Shown: piece after piece, positions 19,245 to 28,589 of the stretch
How positions within the stretch are numbered: position 1 is the stretch's first letter
Layout: each line of letters starts with the position of its first letter
Source of the DNA: Pseudobutyrivibrio sp. 49
GTDB lineage: Bacteria; Bacillota; Clostridia; Lachnospirales; Lachnospiraceae
Length of the DNA: 64,000 nt
Assembly (NCBI RefSeq): GCF_900100545.1
Contig: NZ_FNDP01000008.1
Location: 1 to 64,000, forward strand
Direction: 5' to 3'
The notes under the pieces: model-generated
What the model saw: only the letters and a program-made list of their open reading frames with translations
The model's database searches: none
Told to the model about the DNA's origin: nothing
Translations under genes and position numbers: made by a program

Positions 19245-19254
19245 TAAACGTTTA
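19245..19254 (-). promoter_or_regulatory. TAAACGTTTA palindrome near the importer promoter
   Basis: A perfect 10-bp palindrome with a central CG, typical of LacI/CcpA-family half-sites, lies 53 nt upstream of the binding-protein start and just downstream of a TATAGT -10-like box. No good -35 box is visible, which fits activator dependence. Confidence 0.45.
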
Positions 19255-19294
19255 CTATATTAATTTTTCGGCAATCTTTTTAATATCAAATTCA

Positions 19295-19323
19295 TTGCTA
19301 AAATATAAAAATCATGCTATGCT
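19295..19323 (+). promoter_or_regulatory. SigmaA-type promoter of the AraC-family gene
   Basis: TTGCTA (19295-19300), a 17-nt spacer and TATGCT (19318-19323) lie 38 nt upstream of the chosen start codon. Confidence 0.55.
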
Positions 19324-19361
19324 TTTCTAAAAATTTAATCCGTTTTATAGAGGATAAAATA

Positions 19362-20144
19362 ATGAGTAATATGAGTAATTTATTTATTAATGTGAATGAC
19401 GACGGTGATGAGGTTGTTCATCGTCATCAGAATGCCGAGCTGTTATTCTATCAGCAGGTTGCCAAGGGGGATATTGATGCCATCCGTGAAAACTGCTTAA
19501 AGCATGAGTTTTTGAATCAAGCAGGAGTTGGCATTCTTTCAAAGGATCCTCTACAGAATCTGAAATATCATTTCGTTGTTTCTGTCGCCATTATTTCTCG
19601 TCTTTGTGTAGATAATGGAATGGAAATGGAAAAATCATACAGACTTTCAGATTATTACATTCAGTGTTTAGATGACATTACTTCTATAGAAAAGATGGAG
19701 CAGCTTCACGACCGAATGGTCACTGACTACACTGGCAAGATGAAAATCATTCGTCAGAATGCAGGTCTTTCACGTCCTATGACAGAATGTATGAATTACA
19801 TCTTCTCTCATTTAAAAGACCGTATCACTGTAAAGGATCTTGCAGAATACACAAGCAACTCTGCCAGCTATATTTCACGTCTTTTCAAAGAGGAATTAGG
19901 TGTTTCCACTAGTGATTATATTAGAAATGCAAAATTGGAAGCTTCGAAGAATCTTCTTAGATATAGCGATTACTCTCTTGTTGAGATAGCAAATTATTTT
20001 TCATTTACGTCTCAGAGTCATTTCTGCCAACTCTTCCAGAAAGAGACTGGCCTTACACCAAAAAAGTACCGTGAAAAATATTACGGTACTCATTGGAAAG
20101 GAACTGATGGGGATATAATGGATTATATCCCCCATGAAGAATGA
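19362..20144 (+). CDS. AraC-family transcriptional regulator
   Basis: A 260-residue regulator. The ATG at 19362 (MSNMSNLFINVN) follows AGAGG; the longer frame from 19314 starts inside the promoter. The C-terminal 100 residues hold two helix-turn-helices (VKDLAEYTSNSASYISRLFK, then VEIANYFSFTSQSHFCQLFQ) and the family end LTPKKYREKYY. The N-terminal domain lacks a recognisable cupin and resembles regulators that sit beside sugar importers. It is divergent from the second importer operon and convergent with the GH94 gene (8 nt apart), so it probably activates one or both. Confidence 0.88.
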   Translation: MSNMSNLFINVNDDGDEVVHRHQNAELLFYQQVAKGDIDAIRENCLKHEFLNQAGVGILSKDPLQNLKYHFVVSVAIISRLCVDNGMEMEKSYRLSDYYIQCLDDITSIEKMEQLHDRMVTDYTGKMKIIRQNAGLSRPMTECMNYIFSHLKDRITVKDLAEYTSNSASYISRLFKEELGVSTSDYIRNAKLEASKNLLRYSDYSLVEIANYFSFTSQSHFCQLFQKETGLTPKKYREKYYGTHWKGTDGDIMDYIPHEE

Positions 20145-20151
20145 AGATATG

Positions 20152-22866
20152 TTATCCTAAAGTCACGATAATGCTATTGCATTTTGGAAGGTTATCAATA
20201 ACTTCTCGTGAGATAGTAACCTTAGTTTCATCAAAGGCGAGTTGGCCCTCATTAAGGCTGGCCGCCTTTATTTTATATGTGCCCTGCTGAAGCTTTGATG
20301 CATTCGCATATACGATATCAAATCTCTTATCAGCAAAGTTCAAACTAATCTTAGCCTCGCCGGCTTCATCAAACTGTTCTTTTAAAAGTGCAGGAGCAAG
20401 AACCAAATTTCCTGCCTCCCCCTTAACGCCAAACACCTCAGTAATCATAGTCAATAAATACCATGATGCTGCTCCAGTCAGGTAAGGATATTTACCTCGA
20501 CCCTTAGCATCAAAATACTCAGGGATGCCTGGATACATGTGACTTATATTGAAATTCATAGAAGCTTCTGAAAGAGCATTAAGTGATTTGTATCCCTCTT
20601 TAGCGAAGCCTCTCTGATACAATGCATTTGAATACATCACAGCCATATGTGAAAATACCGCGCCATTTTCTTTCTCCCCGTAAGCAAAGCCGAACATTCT
20701 GCCAAGGTCGCCCTTAAGCTCATGGAAGTCAGTATTCAGCCTGTAACCTCCAATCTCTTCCCTGTACAGATATCTGTCTGCAGCCTTACTTATATATTCT
20801 ATCTGCTGGTCAGTTGCCACATTACCCATAATTGCAAACACCTGACCTGTCAGCATCATGCGAGTTTTTTCATCATCCTTATCGTAGCATTCAACTCTAC
20901 GACAGCTATCATCGTAGTAGCTATTGAACCATCCCTGGCCCTCATCACCTGAAATCCATTCCTGTTTATTCAGATGTTCTGTAAACCATTCTGACATTTC
21001 CATAAGCTTAGAAACCAATGTAGATACTGGAATAGAAATCTGCTTACCAGAAACATCTCCTTCAACAAGCTTGCAATACTTATCTAAAAGCTTAGTCTTT
21101 TCTGTTACTGATTCGTAAATCTGAACGTATGAATCCAAAAGAACGTTAAGCTCAGAGGCAATGGAAATAGTATCGATGCCGGTATTCTCTGCATATTCCT
21201 GAATCAATTTCGAAAGGTCTTTAAGATTTCCAGCATATGCGTATGAGAATGCAACGGACTCACCATTATGTGATGCCATATCAAGAGCATCGTTCCAATC
21301 AGCTCCACGAAGCCTTAATGTATTGTGCTCTCCCACCTCGTAGAATGCGCAAAGGTTCTGAACGAGAAGATGCTCGATGATTGAGCCCTCGTATACCTTT
21401 CCACCTTCGCTGTACTGGTGATTGCCTTCTGTTTCAAACTTCTTGTCGATAAGATTTCCTCTGTGGACAATAGAATCCTTGAAATAAGGAACCTTTTCCT
21501 TGAGAATCTCATAATCACCAGACTGATGTATGTATAAAAGCAATGTCTTAAGTGGCCAGTACGCGTGGTCCATCCAGACTCTTGCGATTCCATTTCTATC
21601 TGCAATAAAGTTGCCAAGACCGTCACCGATGATTGTGGCATTGGTACCATCCATTCTGACACCACCAAAGTTTGCAACAAGCATCTTGCGAACGTCATCT
21701 GGCTCCATGAAGAGAAGTGCAAGGCAGTCCTGCCATAAATCTCTCCATCCTCTTCCACCTCTTCCGTAGTCATGATATGGAAGGAATGAGCAACCATAAA
21801 CTCTTCTAAGGAATGGCTGGAATGCTACCCATGCCATAAACTCATCGAATTCCTTGTTTCCTGTGTGGAAGCTAACATTAACTTTGTTTTTCCAATATTC
21901 CTTTGTAGCCTCAAGTGCTTTTTCTACATCAGCTTTTGATGCAAGCTTCTTCTTTGCGTCATCAAATTCTGCCTGATCTTCTGCCACACCAATTAATACC
22001 GTATATACGATTTCTTCCTTAGGTTCAAGTGTAGCCTTCGCAAACTTTAATCCACCAACAGCCTCAAGACCAGCGAAGCTTTCACCAGCGCCACAGCCTG
22101 CTTCCTGACGATATACACTTCTAGGCTTTGAGAAGCTTCCTCCCTCACCTATGAAAGACTCTACTGTAGGGAAGAAAGACTCTGGCTTATTGCCTTTCTC
22201 ATCAAATCCAATTACAAAATATGTTTTATTATTAAGTCTATGCCCCTTCTCATCAAAGGACATAGTTGGCTTTACAGTAACACCATCTTCTATAGTAGAA
22301 ATTCGGTGGAGCATAGATGTAACGTTTCTATGATCACGAAGGTTATCTGCAGAACGTCCAAAAATAGGAATTGCTGCAATAGGGGTTATAACCTTTGTCT
22401 GTTCGGAGATATTTTTAATTGTTACTGACATGACTTCAACATTTGCATCTACAGGTACAAATGAAGTAATCTCTGCCAATACACCAAGGCTACTGTTTGC
22501 TCTTGTAGCGGTATGCCACATAAAGCCAGCGGAAACAAGGCTCTCATCCTGCTCCATTGTGAATTTCTTACTCTCCTGCTCTGCAGAAGTACCAACAGCT
22601 GACCATACAGAACCGTTGTCCATATACAGCCAGAAGTTACGGCCATTTTTATTATTGTGGAGGTTCTCCACGCTCACTGGCTCGAGAAGAAAGGTTTCCT
22701 GATTTACCATAGCGTCACCACCAAGATTTGGTGTAACAGATGACTTTAAACCCTTCTCACCAGCTATTGGAAAATAAAGGTAGCTTGTGTCCTCGGCTCT
22801 GCCGATTTTAAAGCTTCCCTTGTTATCTAAAAACTCAAACTTACCTGTATTGATTGTTTTTAACAT
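20152..22866 (-). CDS. GH94 family glycoside phosphorylase
   Basis: A 904-residue cytoplasmic enzyme that splits beta-linked glucosyl disaccharides or oligosaccharides with phosphate, giving glucose 1-phosphate. Seen: an N-terminal beta-sandwich, GRGGRGWRDLWQDCLALLF in the (alpha/alpha)6 barrel, and LRGADWNDALDMA with the general-acid Asp at about 524. The length is longer than cellobiose phosphorylases (about 810) and close to laminaribiose-type enzymes (about 900). That hints at beta-1,3 specificity but does not prove it. A TATAAT box (22908-22913) lies upstream without a clear -35. Neighbours are an AraC regulator and a CUT1 importer. Confidence 0.88.
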   Translation of the reverse strand: MLKTINTGKFEFLDNKGSFKIGRAEDTSYLYFPIAGEKGLKSSVTPNLGGDAMVNQETFLLEPVSVENLHNNKNGRNFWLYMDNGSVWSAVGTSAEQESKKFTMEQDESLVSAGFMWHTATRANSSLGVLAEITSFVPVDANVEVMSVTIKNISEQTKVITPIAAIPIFGRSADNLRDHRNVTSMLHRISTIEDGVTVKPTMSFDEKGHRLNNKTYFVIGFDEKGNKPESFFPTVESFIGEGGSFSKPRSVYRQEAGCGAGESFAGLEAVGGLKFAKATLEPKEEIVYTVLIGVAEDQAEFDDAKKKLASKADVEKALEATKEYWKNKVNVSFHTGNKEFDEFMAWVAFQPFLRRVYGCSFLPYHDYGRGGRGWRDLWQDCLALLFMEPDDVRKMLVANFGGVRMDGTNATIIGDGLGNFIADRNGIARVWMDHAYWPLKTLLLYIHQSGDYEILKEKVPYFKDSIVHRGNLIDKKFETEGNHQYSEGGKVYEGSIIEHLLVQNLCAFYEVGEHNTLRLRGADWNDALDMASHNGESVAFSYAYAGNLKDLSKLIQEYAENTGIDTISIASELNVLLDSYVQIYESVTEKTKLLDKYCKLVEGDVSGKQISIPVSTLVSKLMEMSEWFTEHLNKQEWISGDEGQGWFNSYYDDSCRRVECYDKDDEKTRMMLTGQVFAIMGNVATDQQIEYISKAADRYLYREEIGGYRLNTDFHELKGDLGRMFGFAYGEKENGAVFSHMAVMYSNALYQRGFAKEGYKSLNALSEASMNFNISHMYPGIPEYFDAKGRGKYPYLTGAASWYLLTMITEVFGVKGEAGNLVLAPALLKEQFDEAGEAKISLNFADKRFDIVYANASKLQQGTYKIKAASLNEGQLAFDETKVTISREVIDNLPKCNSIIVTLG

Positions 22867-22907
22867 ATCATACCCCTCACGAAATTTATTTTGTGATTAT
22901 GTGGTGT

Positions 22908-22913
22908 ATTATA
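22908..22913 (-). promoter_or_regulatory. Consensus -10 box before the GH94 gene
   Basis: TATAAT on the minus strand, 42 nt upstream of the start. The best -35 candidate (TTGATA) is 21 nt away, which is too far, so the promoter may need an activator. Confidence 0.45.
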
Positions 22914-22972
22914 CGCCGTGGTTTTAAAAAAAGTTATCAAATCCGTTATTTAATATCAGATTTGTGAACTCA

Positions 22973-23004
22973 AAAAAATAAGCCACCTCTTTTTTAGAGG
23001 TGGC
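22973..23004 (-). terminator. Terminator of the PRTase-like gene
   Basis: GCCACCTCT (22982-22990) and AGAGGTGGC (22996-23004) form a 9-bp stem. On the minus strand TTATTTTTTTG follows. Confidence 0.9.
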
Positions 23005-23011
23005 AAAAAAA

Positions 23012-23656
23012 TTATCGTAATTCCGAATATCCAAATGAATTGACAATCGCGTCGATTGGTACCCCCTGCTTGCAAAGAGGGCAGTCATGAAGTGGATAAG
23101 AAGCATAATTTGGAATATCCTCATCGTGGAATACTGCAGTGATGTCGATACCAGCGACCTGGCGTACAGCAGAGAAAATAGCACAGGCGCCACTTATCTT
23201 TGCTCCATAATACTTAACGCATTCTGCAAGACTTTCTACAGTACGTCCTGTACTTAATGAACCAAAAAGTAGAAGTACATTTTTATCACGTACAGTTAAC
23301 TGCATATTATCACGGAAAATACTTTGTCCTGTAGATGTAAGCTCTGGAGATGTGACATAGATTGTCTTGTGCTGATTATAATTTGCTACTCCAGCTTTTG
23401 TAAGTTCCATAGCTAGAAATGTTCCAACAACTTCCATGTCATCGGCACATACGATTGTGTCAACGGGAGTTTGTACTGAATAATGCATAGCAAGAAGCTG
23501 GGCAACACCCTGTGCCTCGTTGCATCTGGTCTTCATTGTACCGATTTCCATATAGTTAGTGATGTGTGAATGATTGGTAGCAAAATGACCAGGAATAATC
23601 TTGAGCGCGACTTCTGAATTTAGTGGTGCAGGAATTTTAGTATACTCTTTTAGCAT
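23012..23656 (-). CDS. Orotate phosphoribosyltransferase-like protein
   Basis: A 214-residue soluble protein of the type I phosphoribosyltransferase superfamily, of the kind usually labelled orotate PRTase-like. The central segment VDTIVCADDMEVVGTFLAME and the loop VLLLFGSLSTGRTVESL occupy the places of the substrate and PRPP-binding loops. The usual acidic pair of the PRPP motif is not obvious, so activity is uncertain. The tail DCPLCKQGVPIDAIVNSFGY carries a CxxC motif. It is a single gene with its own terminator. A role in pyrimidine salvage is only a family-level guess. Confidence 0.7.
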   Translation of the reverse strand: MLKEYTKIPAPLNSEVALKIIPGHFATNHSHITNYMEIGTMKTRCNEAQGVAQLLAMHYSVQTPVDTIVCADDMEVVGTFLAMELTKAGVANYNQHKTIYVTSPELTSTGQSIFRDNMQLTVRDKNVLLLFGSLSTGRTVESLAECVKYYGAKISGACAIFSAVRQVAGIDITAVFHDEDIPNYASYPLHDCPLCKQGVPIDAIVNSFGYSELR

Positions 23657-23825
23657 AATAACCCCCTTTTATTAACCTAATATTAATAACCCCATTTACA
23701 AAATACTCTCTAGCAAAGTTATTATATCATACCCTTAAAATTAAAAGTGTGAATTTTTTAATGCAACTATTCACAATTTTTTTACTATTGTTATGTAGAA
23801 TAAACATAAGATATTAGGGGGCATT

Positions 23826-25109
23826 ATGGAATTATTCAGATTCAGTGATGAAATTCAAACTGCATACGAGCGATTACCACATGCACTGGCTATCTATCAA
23901 TTTATAGATAATCAGATTTTTGCCATTATGTTATCTGATGGATATTGCGAATTATTCGGGTTTGAGGGCAAGGATCAAGCCTATGAGGCCTTGGACAAAA
24001 ATGTTTATCATAATATCCACCCAGCCGATGTATCTCGAATTAATGACGAGGCTTATCGCTCGTTGATGGCTGGAGATACTTATGACATCATCTATCGCTC
24101 TCGCACAGCTGGAAATGACGATACAGCTGAATATAAAGTTATTCATGCCATTGGAAAGCATGTAGATATGGAAAATGGAGTACATCTTGTTCATGTAGTT
24201 TATGCAGAATCTGGCGATCAAGTAACTAAAAAAATTATGGATTTACAGGAATCTGTTTCTTCTCTTCTTTCAAATATGCCTGCCATGACATTCTCAAAAG
24301 ATGTTGTTACAAGAAAATATATTGCTTGTAACCAAGCCTTTGCGGATTATGCATGCAAAGAAACTCCAGAAGGTGTAGTGGGGCTCACTGATTTTGAGAT
24401 TTTTGATAAGGAAACCGCACAGCACTTTGTAGATGATGATAAAAAGGCCTTGGACATGAATAAACCTTACATCTTTTATGAAGATGTGCCAGATGCAGAT
24501 GGAAATCCACGCCGATTTCAGACTACAAAGCTTAAATTCATGGATGCTACAGGAAGAACCTGTCTCCTTGGACTATGCCAGGATGTGACAGATGCCATGG
24601 TAATTAAGGAAGAATATAACAAGAAATTGGAAAATGCTCAGAACCGTGCCAACGTCGATGCTTTGACAGGTATAAGAAATAAAGCAGCCTACGTTGAGTT
24701 TGAGAACAAGCTCAATAAGACTATTAATGAAAAAGGCTGGGTTCAGTTTGCTATAACAATATTTGATGTAAATAACCTTAAAACCATCAATGACACTCTA
24801 GGACATCAAGCAGGTGATCAATTCATATGCGAAGCCTGTAAAATAATATGTACTAAATTTAAACACAGCCCTGTCTTTCGTATTGGCGGTGATGAGTTCG
24901 TAGCAATATCTCAAGGGGAAGACTTCGATAACATAGAAGAATTATTACAATATTTCAGCGAGCAAAATAACGCAGCTATAAAGAGCGGTGGAATTGTTAT
25001 AGCTTGTGGTATGGCCATTTATAACAATGAAGGTAGTGTATCCCCAGTGTTTAAAGCCGCTGATGAACAGATGTATAAAAATAAGCAGTATTTAAAGAGT
25101 CTACAATAA
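23826..25109 (+). CDS. PAS-GGDEF protein (probable diguanylate cyclase)
   Basis: A 427-residue soluble protein. Residues about 20-130 and 145-265 look like two PAS-type sensory domains (SLLSNMPAMTFSKDVVTRKY opens the second). The C-terminal GGDEF domain has NVDALTGIRNKAAY and an intact RIGGDEFVAIS at about 350, so synthesis of cyclic di-GMP is expected. There is no membrane segment, so the signal is cytoplasmic. GGGGG precedes the ATG at 23826. It stands alone and converges on the fructokinase gene across a bidirectional terminator. Confidence 0.9.
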   Translation: MELFRFSDEIQTAYERLPHALAIYQFIDNQIFAIMLSDGYCELFGFEGKDQAYEALDKNVYHNIHPADVSRINDEAYRSLMAGDTYDIIYRSRTAGNDDTAEYKVIHAIGKHVDMENGVHLVHVVYAESGDQVTKKIMDLQESVSSLLSNMPAMTFSKDVVTRKYIACNQAFADYACKETPEGVVGLTDFEIFDKETAQHFVDDDKKALDMNKPYIFYEDVPDADGNPRRFQTTKLKFMDATGRTCLLGLCQDVTDAMVIKEEYNKKLENAQNRANVDALTGIRNKAAYVEFENKLNKTINEKGWVQFAITIFDVNNLKTINDTLGHQAGDQFICEACKIICTKFKHSPVFRIGGDEFVAISQGEDFDNIEELLQYFSEQNNAAIKSGGIVIACGMAIYNNEGSVSPVFKAADEQMYKNKQYLKSLQ

Positions 25110-25125
25110 CTCATAGTAAAAAAAT

Positions 25126-25147
25126 GGACTGGCGATTTCGCCAGTCC
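25126..25147. terminator. Bidirectional terminator between convergent genes
   Basis: GGACTGGCG (25126-25134) and CGCCAGTCC (25139-25147) with an ATTT loop. T-rich sequence follows on both strands: TTATATTTTC on plus and ATTTTTTTAC on minus. Confidence 0.9.
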
Positions 25148-25159
25148 TTATATTTTCTA

Positions 25160-26089
25160 TTAAATTTCAGGCATTACCTTTAAAGCACCCTTTACCTGAG
25201 TAACCTTTGCAGCTGTAGTGTTTGCTTTAGTAAGCAACTCTTTTACCTGATCTGCTGTAAGCTCCATGCCATGACCTAAAATGTAATGAAGTGCGCAACC
25301 CATGAAGGTATCTCCAGCACCTGTAGTGTCTACTACTGATTCCATCTTAACACCAGCTACTTTAACAAGCTCACCATCAGCCATTCCGATACTTCCGTCT
25401 GGTCCAAGTGTAACAAACACCTGCTTAGCTGATGACATTTCTTTAATCTTTTTATATCCTGCTTCCATATCTGTAAGGCCTGTCATAAACTCAACCTCGT
25501 TATCAGATATCTTAAGGATATCACAGTTTTCCATTCCCCACTTGATAGCTGCCTTGGCATCATCAAGATTTGCCCAGAGTGGCTCACGTAAGTTTGGATC
25601 AAAAGAAACAAGAAGTCCTTTTTCCTTTGCAAAAGCTACAGCTTTCTTTGTAGCTTCCTTTGCACATTCTGATGTCATTGAAAGTGTTCCGAAATGGAAA
25701 ATCTTTGAGTCCTCGATTAAGCCATATTTAACCTCAGACGCATTTAACATCATATCTGCACCTGGATTTCTGTAGAAGCTGAAATCTCTGTCTCCGTTAG
25801 GAAGCTTCTTAACAAAAGCAAGTGTAGTGCGAACCTCCTTATCGAAAACAACACCCTCTGTGTTGATTCCGATTTCCTCGATAGTGTCTGTAAGCAAACG
25901 ACCAAACATGTCCTCGCCAACCTTGCCAATAAATGCAGTCTTGTGACCGTTCTTGTTAAGTAATGAAAGAACATTGCAAGGTGCTCCACCTGGGCATGCC
26001 TCGAATGTGTCATTTCCCTGTGAACTCTGCTCACCTGGAGCCATGTCAATTAAAATCTCTCCTAATGCAATTACATCGAATTTCTTCAT
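25160..26089 (-). CDS. scrK: Fructokinase, PfkB/ribokinase family
   Basis: A 309-residue cytoplasmic kinase that phosphorylates fructose to fructose 6-phosphate. Seen: the N-terminal GEILIDMAPGE and GGAPCNVLSLLNKNGHKTAF (PfkB signature 1) and DTTGAGDTFMGCAL (signature 2, catalytic Asp at about 261). Its ATG directly follows the stop of the LacI gene (TAAATG), so the two are translationally coupled. With the sucrose phosphorylase upstream it handles the free fructose released from sucrose. Confidence 0.92.
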   Translation of the reverse strand: MKKFDVIALGEILIDMAPGEQSSQGNDTFEACPGGAPCNVLSLLNKNGHKTAFIGKVGEDMFGRLLTDTIEEIGINTEGVVFDKEVRTTLAFVKKLPNGDRDFSFYRNPGADMMLNASEVKYGLIEDSKIFHFGTLSMTSECAKEATKKAVAFAKEKGLLVSFDPNLREPLWANLDDAKAAIKWGMENCDILKISDNEVEFMTGLTDMEAGYKKIKEMSSAKQVFVTLGPDGSIGMADGELVKVAGVKMESVVDTTGAGDTFMGCALHYILGHGMELTADQVKELLTKANTTAAKVTQVKGALKVMPEI

Positions 26090-27070
26090 TTATACTGTGC
26101 TCTCTCTTTCTATATAAGATACTGGAAGAAGTGTGCGCTTTGGCACGACCTTTCCCTCCGCAGCTGAAATCACAAGCTCCACCGCCGACTCTGCCATTTC
26201 TTTTATTGGCTGGTGTATAGTGGATATAGGTGGTGTAGTAAGACGTGATATCATTACATCATCAAAACCCACCAGCTTAATGTCTTCAGGAACTTTTCTA
26301 CCTATTTTACCACAAACTTGAAGCACTTGCGCGGCAATTAAATCCGAACTGGCAAATACTCCATCAATATCAGAATCAAGCTTTAAAGCACTATCTAAAA
26401 GTGAATGATAATCCAGGCTTTCGTACTGATCCTGACTGGTGACTATTTCCTTATATGAAATACCATTTTTTTCACAAACTTTTGCAAAACCTTTTACACG
26501 ATCATCCGCAGGCATTGAATTATTAACAACACCTGAAATCATAAGAACATTCTTACATCCTGAATCAATAAGAGCCTGGGCTGCCAGCATTCCCCCCTGT
26601 TCATTGTCACACTCTACGGCTGCAGTTCCATTTTCTATAAAACGCTCTACTGTGACAAGTGGAATTTTGCTATCTGCAAACTCCGATACCTGTACACTGG
26701 AAGAAAATAATATAACACCTGCCACTCTATTACTTGTGCACATGTCTAGGTATTCCTTCTCCTTGTGTTTTGCCCCTTTTGAGTTGGCAAGGATTATTTT
26801 ATATCCTTGTTTATTTGCTGCGTTTTCAATATTACTAATCATTTCCGAAAAGTAAGGATGTCTGATATGTGGGACTATAACCCCTATGGTTTTTGTAGAC
26901 TTCTTGGATAAAGATCTTGCCACCTCATTTGGTTGATAGTTAAGCTCTTCCATGGCCGCATAAACCTTTGCTCTAGTCTCTTCGGAAATGTATCCTCTGT
27001 TATTTAATACTCTTGATACTGTAGTGACAGTCAATCCGCACTTTGCTGCCACATCCTTTAATGTTGCCAT
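26090..27070 (-). CDS. scrR: LacI-family regulator of sucrose use (ScrR-like)
   Basis: A 326-residue repressor. The ATG at 27070 (MATLKDVAAKCGLTVTTVSR) follows GGAGGG; a TTG further upstream lies inside the RBS. The N-terminal helix-turn-helix and hinge are followed by a sugar-binding domain (TKTIGVIVPHIRHPYFSEMI). It lies between sucrose phosphorylase and fructokinase in the same direction. Its likely target is the 20-bp palindrome over the -35 box of the importer operon (31749-31768). The binding assignment is inferred. Confidence 0.85.
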   Translation of the reverse strand: MATLKDVAAKCGLTVTTVSRVLNNRGYISEETRAKVYAAMEELNYQPNEVARSLSKKSTKTIGVIVPHIRHPYFSEMISNIENAANKQGYKIILANSKGAKHKEKEYLDMCTSNRVAGVILFSSSVQVSEFADSKIPLVTVERFIENGTAAVECDNEQGGMLAAQALIDSGCKNVLMISGVVNNSMPADDRVKGFAKVCEKNGISYKEIVTSQDQYESLDYHSLLDSALKLDSDIDGVFASSDLIAAQVLQVCGKIGRKVPEDIKLVGFDDVMISRLTTPPISTIHQPIKEMAESAVELVISAAEGKVVPKRTLLPVSYIERESTV

Positions 27071-27115
27071 TTTTCCCTCCAATTAAAGCTAATCTCCCTG
27101 TCCACATTCTACCAT

Positions 27116-27147
27116 AAAAATCGGCAATACCACACTGAGCATTGCCG
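27116..27147 (-). terminator. Terminator after sucrose phosphorylase
   Basis: CGGCAAT (27122-27128) and ATTGCCG (27141-27147) pair. On the minus strand ATTTTTATGG follows. It should separate the importer-phosphorylase operon from scrR-scrK. A TAGAAT box lies just downstream as a possible scrR -10. Confidence 0.7.
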
Positions 27148-27154
27148 TTTTATT

Positions 27155-28570
27155 TTACGAATGTTCAATAGTGAACTTCTTAGTTTTTAAGTTAGCTTTA
27201 AGTCTTGCAAAAGCATCTCCCTTTTGTCTGAGAATAACAAGCTCTTCATCGCTGCAATCCTCTAATATGAACTCTCCATCAAAAGCTGGATGCTCATTTC
27301 TAAACTTCATAAGCTCAAGTAATTTCTTAACCACTGGTCTTTCAACCTCGCGGTCGATTTCATCAAGCTTGTAGTAGTGACGATTAATATTTCTACCAAC
27401 CTTTGTCTCCTCTAAAAGCTGAAGGTCGTTCTTTCCTGCAAGAAGTCCCACATAATAAACCTGTGGAATACCTGGTGCAAAGAACTGAACTGCTCTTGCG
27501 AGAAGATAAGCATCGTCATCATCTCCAAGTGCTGAATAGTAGCTGCAGTTAACCTGATAAATATCAAGGTTATTGTATGCTGCTGTATTGTAAATCTTTT
27601 TAACATTAGCGCCGAATTTAAAGATGTCTTCCTTTGTACGCTCGATTTCCTCATCAGGAAGAAGATCCTTAACGTCTACAACTCCGATTCCATCGTGTGT
27701 ATCAAGTGTTGTAAACTGCTTTCTTGGGCAAATCTCAAGCCAATGCTTTAAGTACTGTGACTGTCCATAGTAAAGACCGTTAATAAGAAGCATAGGAAGC
27801 GCAAAATCATATACATAGTAATCATGACTTTCAATCTTCTGCTGCATTGTATAGTGCTCGTGAATCTCTGGAAGAAGTGTTACACCATATGGCTCAACAA
27901 TCTTAGCTGACTCATCCATAAGCTCCCATACTTCTGGCTCAATAAAGAAGCAAGAAGAACCTGCCTTCTTTGTAGCATATGCAAAAGCATCAAGTCTGAT
28001 CATAGCAAGTCCATGCTTGCAAAGTGTCTCAAGATTATCCTTGATAAAATCCTTTGCAGTCTGAGACTTACAGTTGATATCAATCTGCTGCTCATCAAAT
28101 GTACACCAAACCTTCTCAGTAGTTCCGTCTGCGAAATTCGCATCTACGTATGGAGCTCTTGGCTTTCTCTTGTAGATTGCATCTACTTCTTCCTCTGTTG
28201 GTTCGCCGTTCTCCCAGAAATCCTTGTAACGGATAAAAAGATCCTTGTACTTAGAATCATCCTTCTTTGCAAGGAAATCCTTATAGTATTCACTCTGTGC
28301 TGAAATATGATTAATCATATAATCAGCCATAAGATAATAATCTTCTGCTAACTTTTCAATATCATCCCAATCACCAAAAGCTGGGTCTACTACGTGATAA
28401 TCCATTGGAGCAAAACCTCTGTCTCCTGATGAAGGGAAAAATGGAAGAATGTGAATTCCACCGACTGCATCCTTAAAATGCTTGTTCATTACTGTTGTTA
28501 AATCTGAAAGGTTATCACCCATAGAATCTGCATAAGTGATAAGCATACATTTGTTTTCTAGCTTTTTCAT
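27155..28570 (-). CDS. gtfA: Sucrose phosphorylase (GH13_18)
   Basis: A 471-residue cytoplasmic enzyme that converts sucrose and phosphate to glucose 1-phosphate and fructose. Length and motifs fit the family closely: GIHILPFFPSSGDRGFAPMD near the N-terminus, nucleophile Asp194 in MIRLDAFAY, acid/base Glu235 in LLPEIHEHY and TLDTHDGIGV with the third acidic residue at about 292. It follows the MsmEFG-type importer genes by 20 nt, as in the msm locus of Streptococcus mutans, and precedes scrR-scrK. Related GH13_18 enzymes acting on sucrose 6-phosphate or glucosylglycerate exist, but the fructokinase supports sucrose. Confidence 0.92.
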   Translation of the reverse strand: MKKLENKCMLITYADSMGDNLSDLTTVMNKHFKDAVGGIHILPFFPSSGDRGFAPMDYHVVDPAFGDWDDIEKLAEDYYLMADYMINHISAQSEYYKDFLAKKDDSKYKDLFIRYKDFWENGEPTEEEVDAIYKRKPRAPYVDANFADGTTEKVWCTFDEQQIDINCKSQTAKDFIKDNLETLCKHGLAMIRLDAFAYATKKAGSSCFFIEPEVWELMDESAKIVEPYGVTLLPEIHEHYTMQQKIESHDYYVYDFALPMLLINGLYYGQSQYLKHWLEICPRKQFTTLDTHDGIGVVDVKDLLPDEEIERTKEDIFKFGANVKKIYNTAAYNNLDIYQVNCSYYSALGDDDDAYLLARAVQFFAPGIPQVYYVGLLAGKNDLQLLEETKVGRNINRHYYKLDEIDREVERPVVKKLLELMKFRNEHPAFDGEFILEDCSDEELVILRQKGDAFARLKANLKTKKFTIEHS

Positions 28571-28589
28571 TTTTTCAATCCTTTATTTT

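Noticed and set aside
25302-25775. 157-codon plus-strand frame
   Set aside because: Antisense to the fructokinase gene, no RBS, no recognisable domain.
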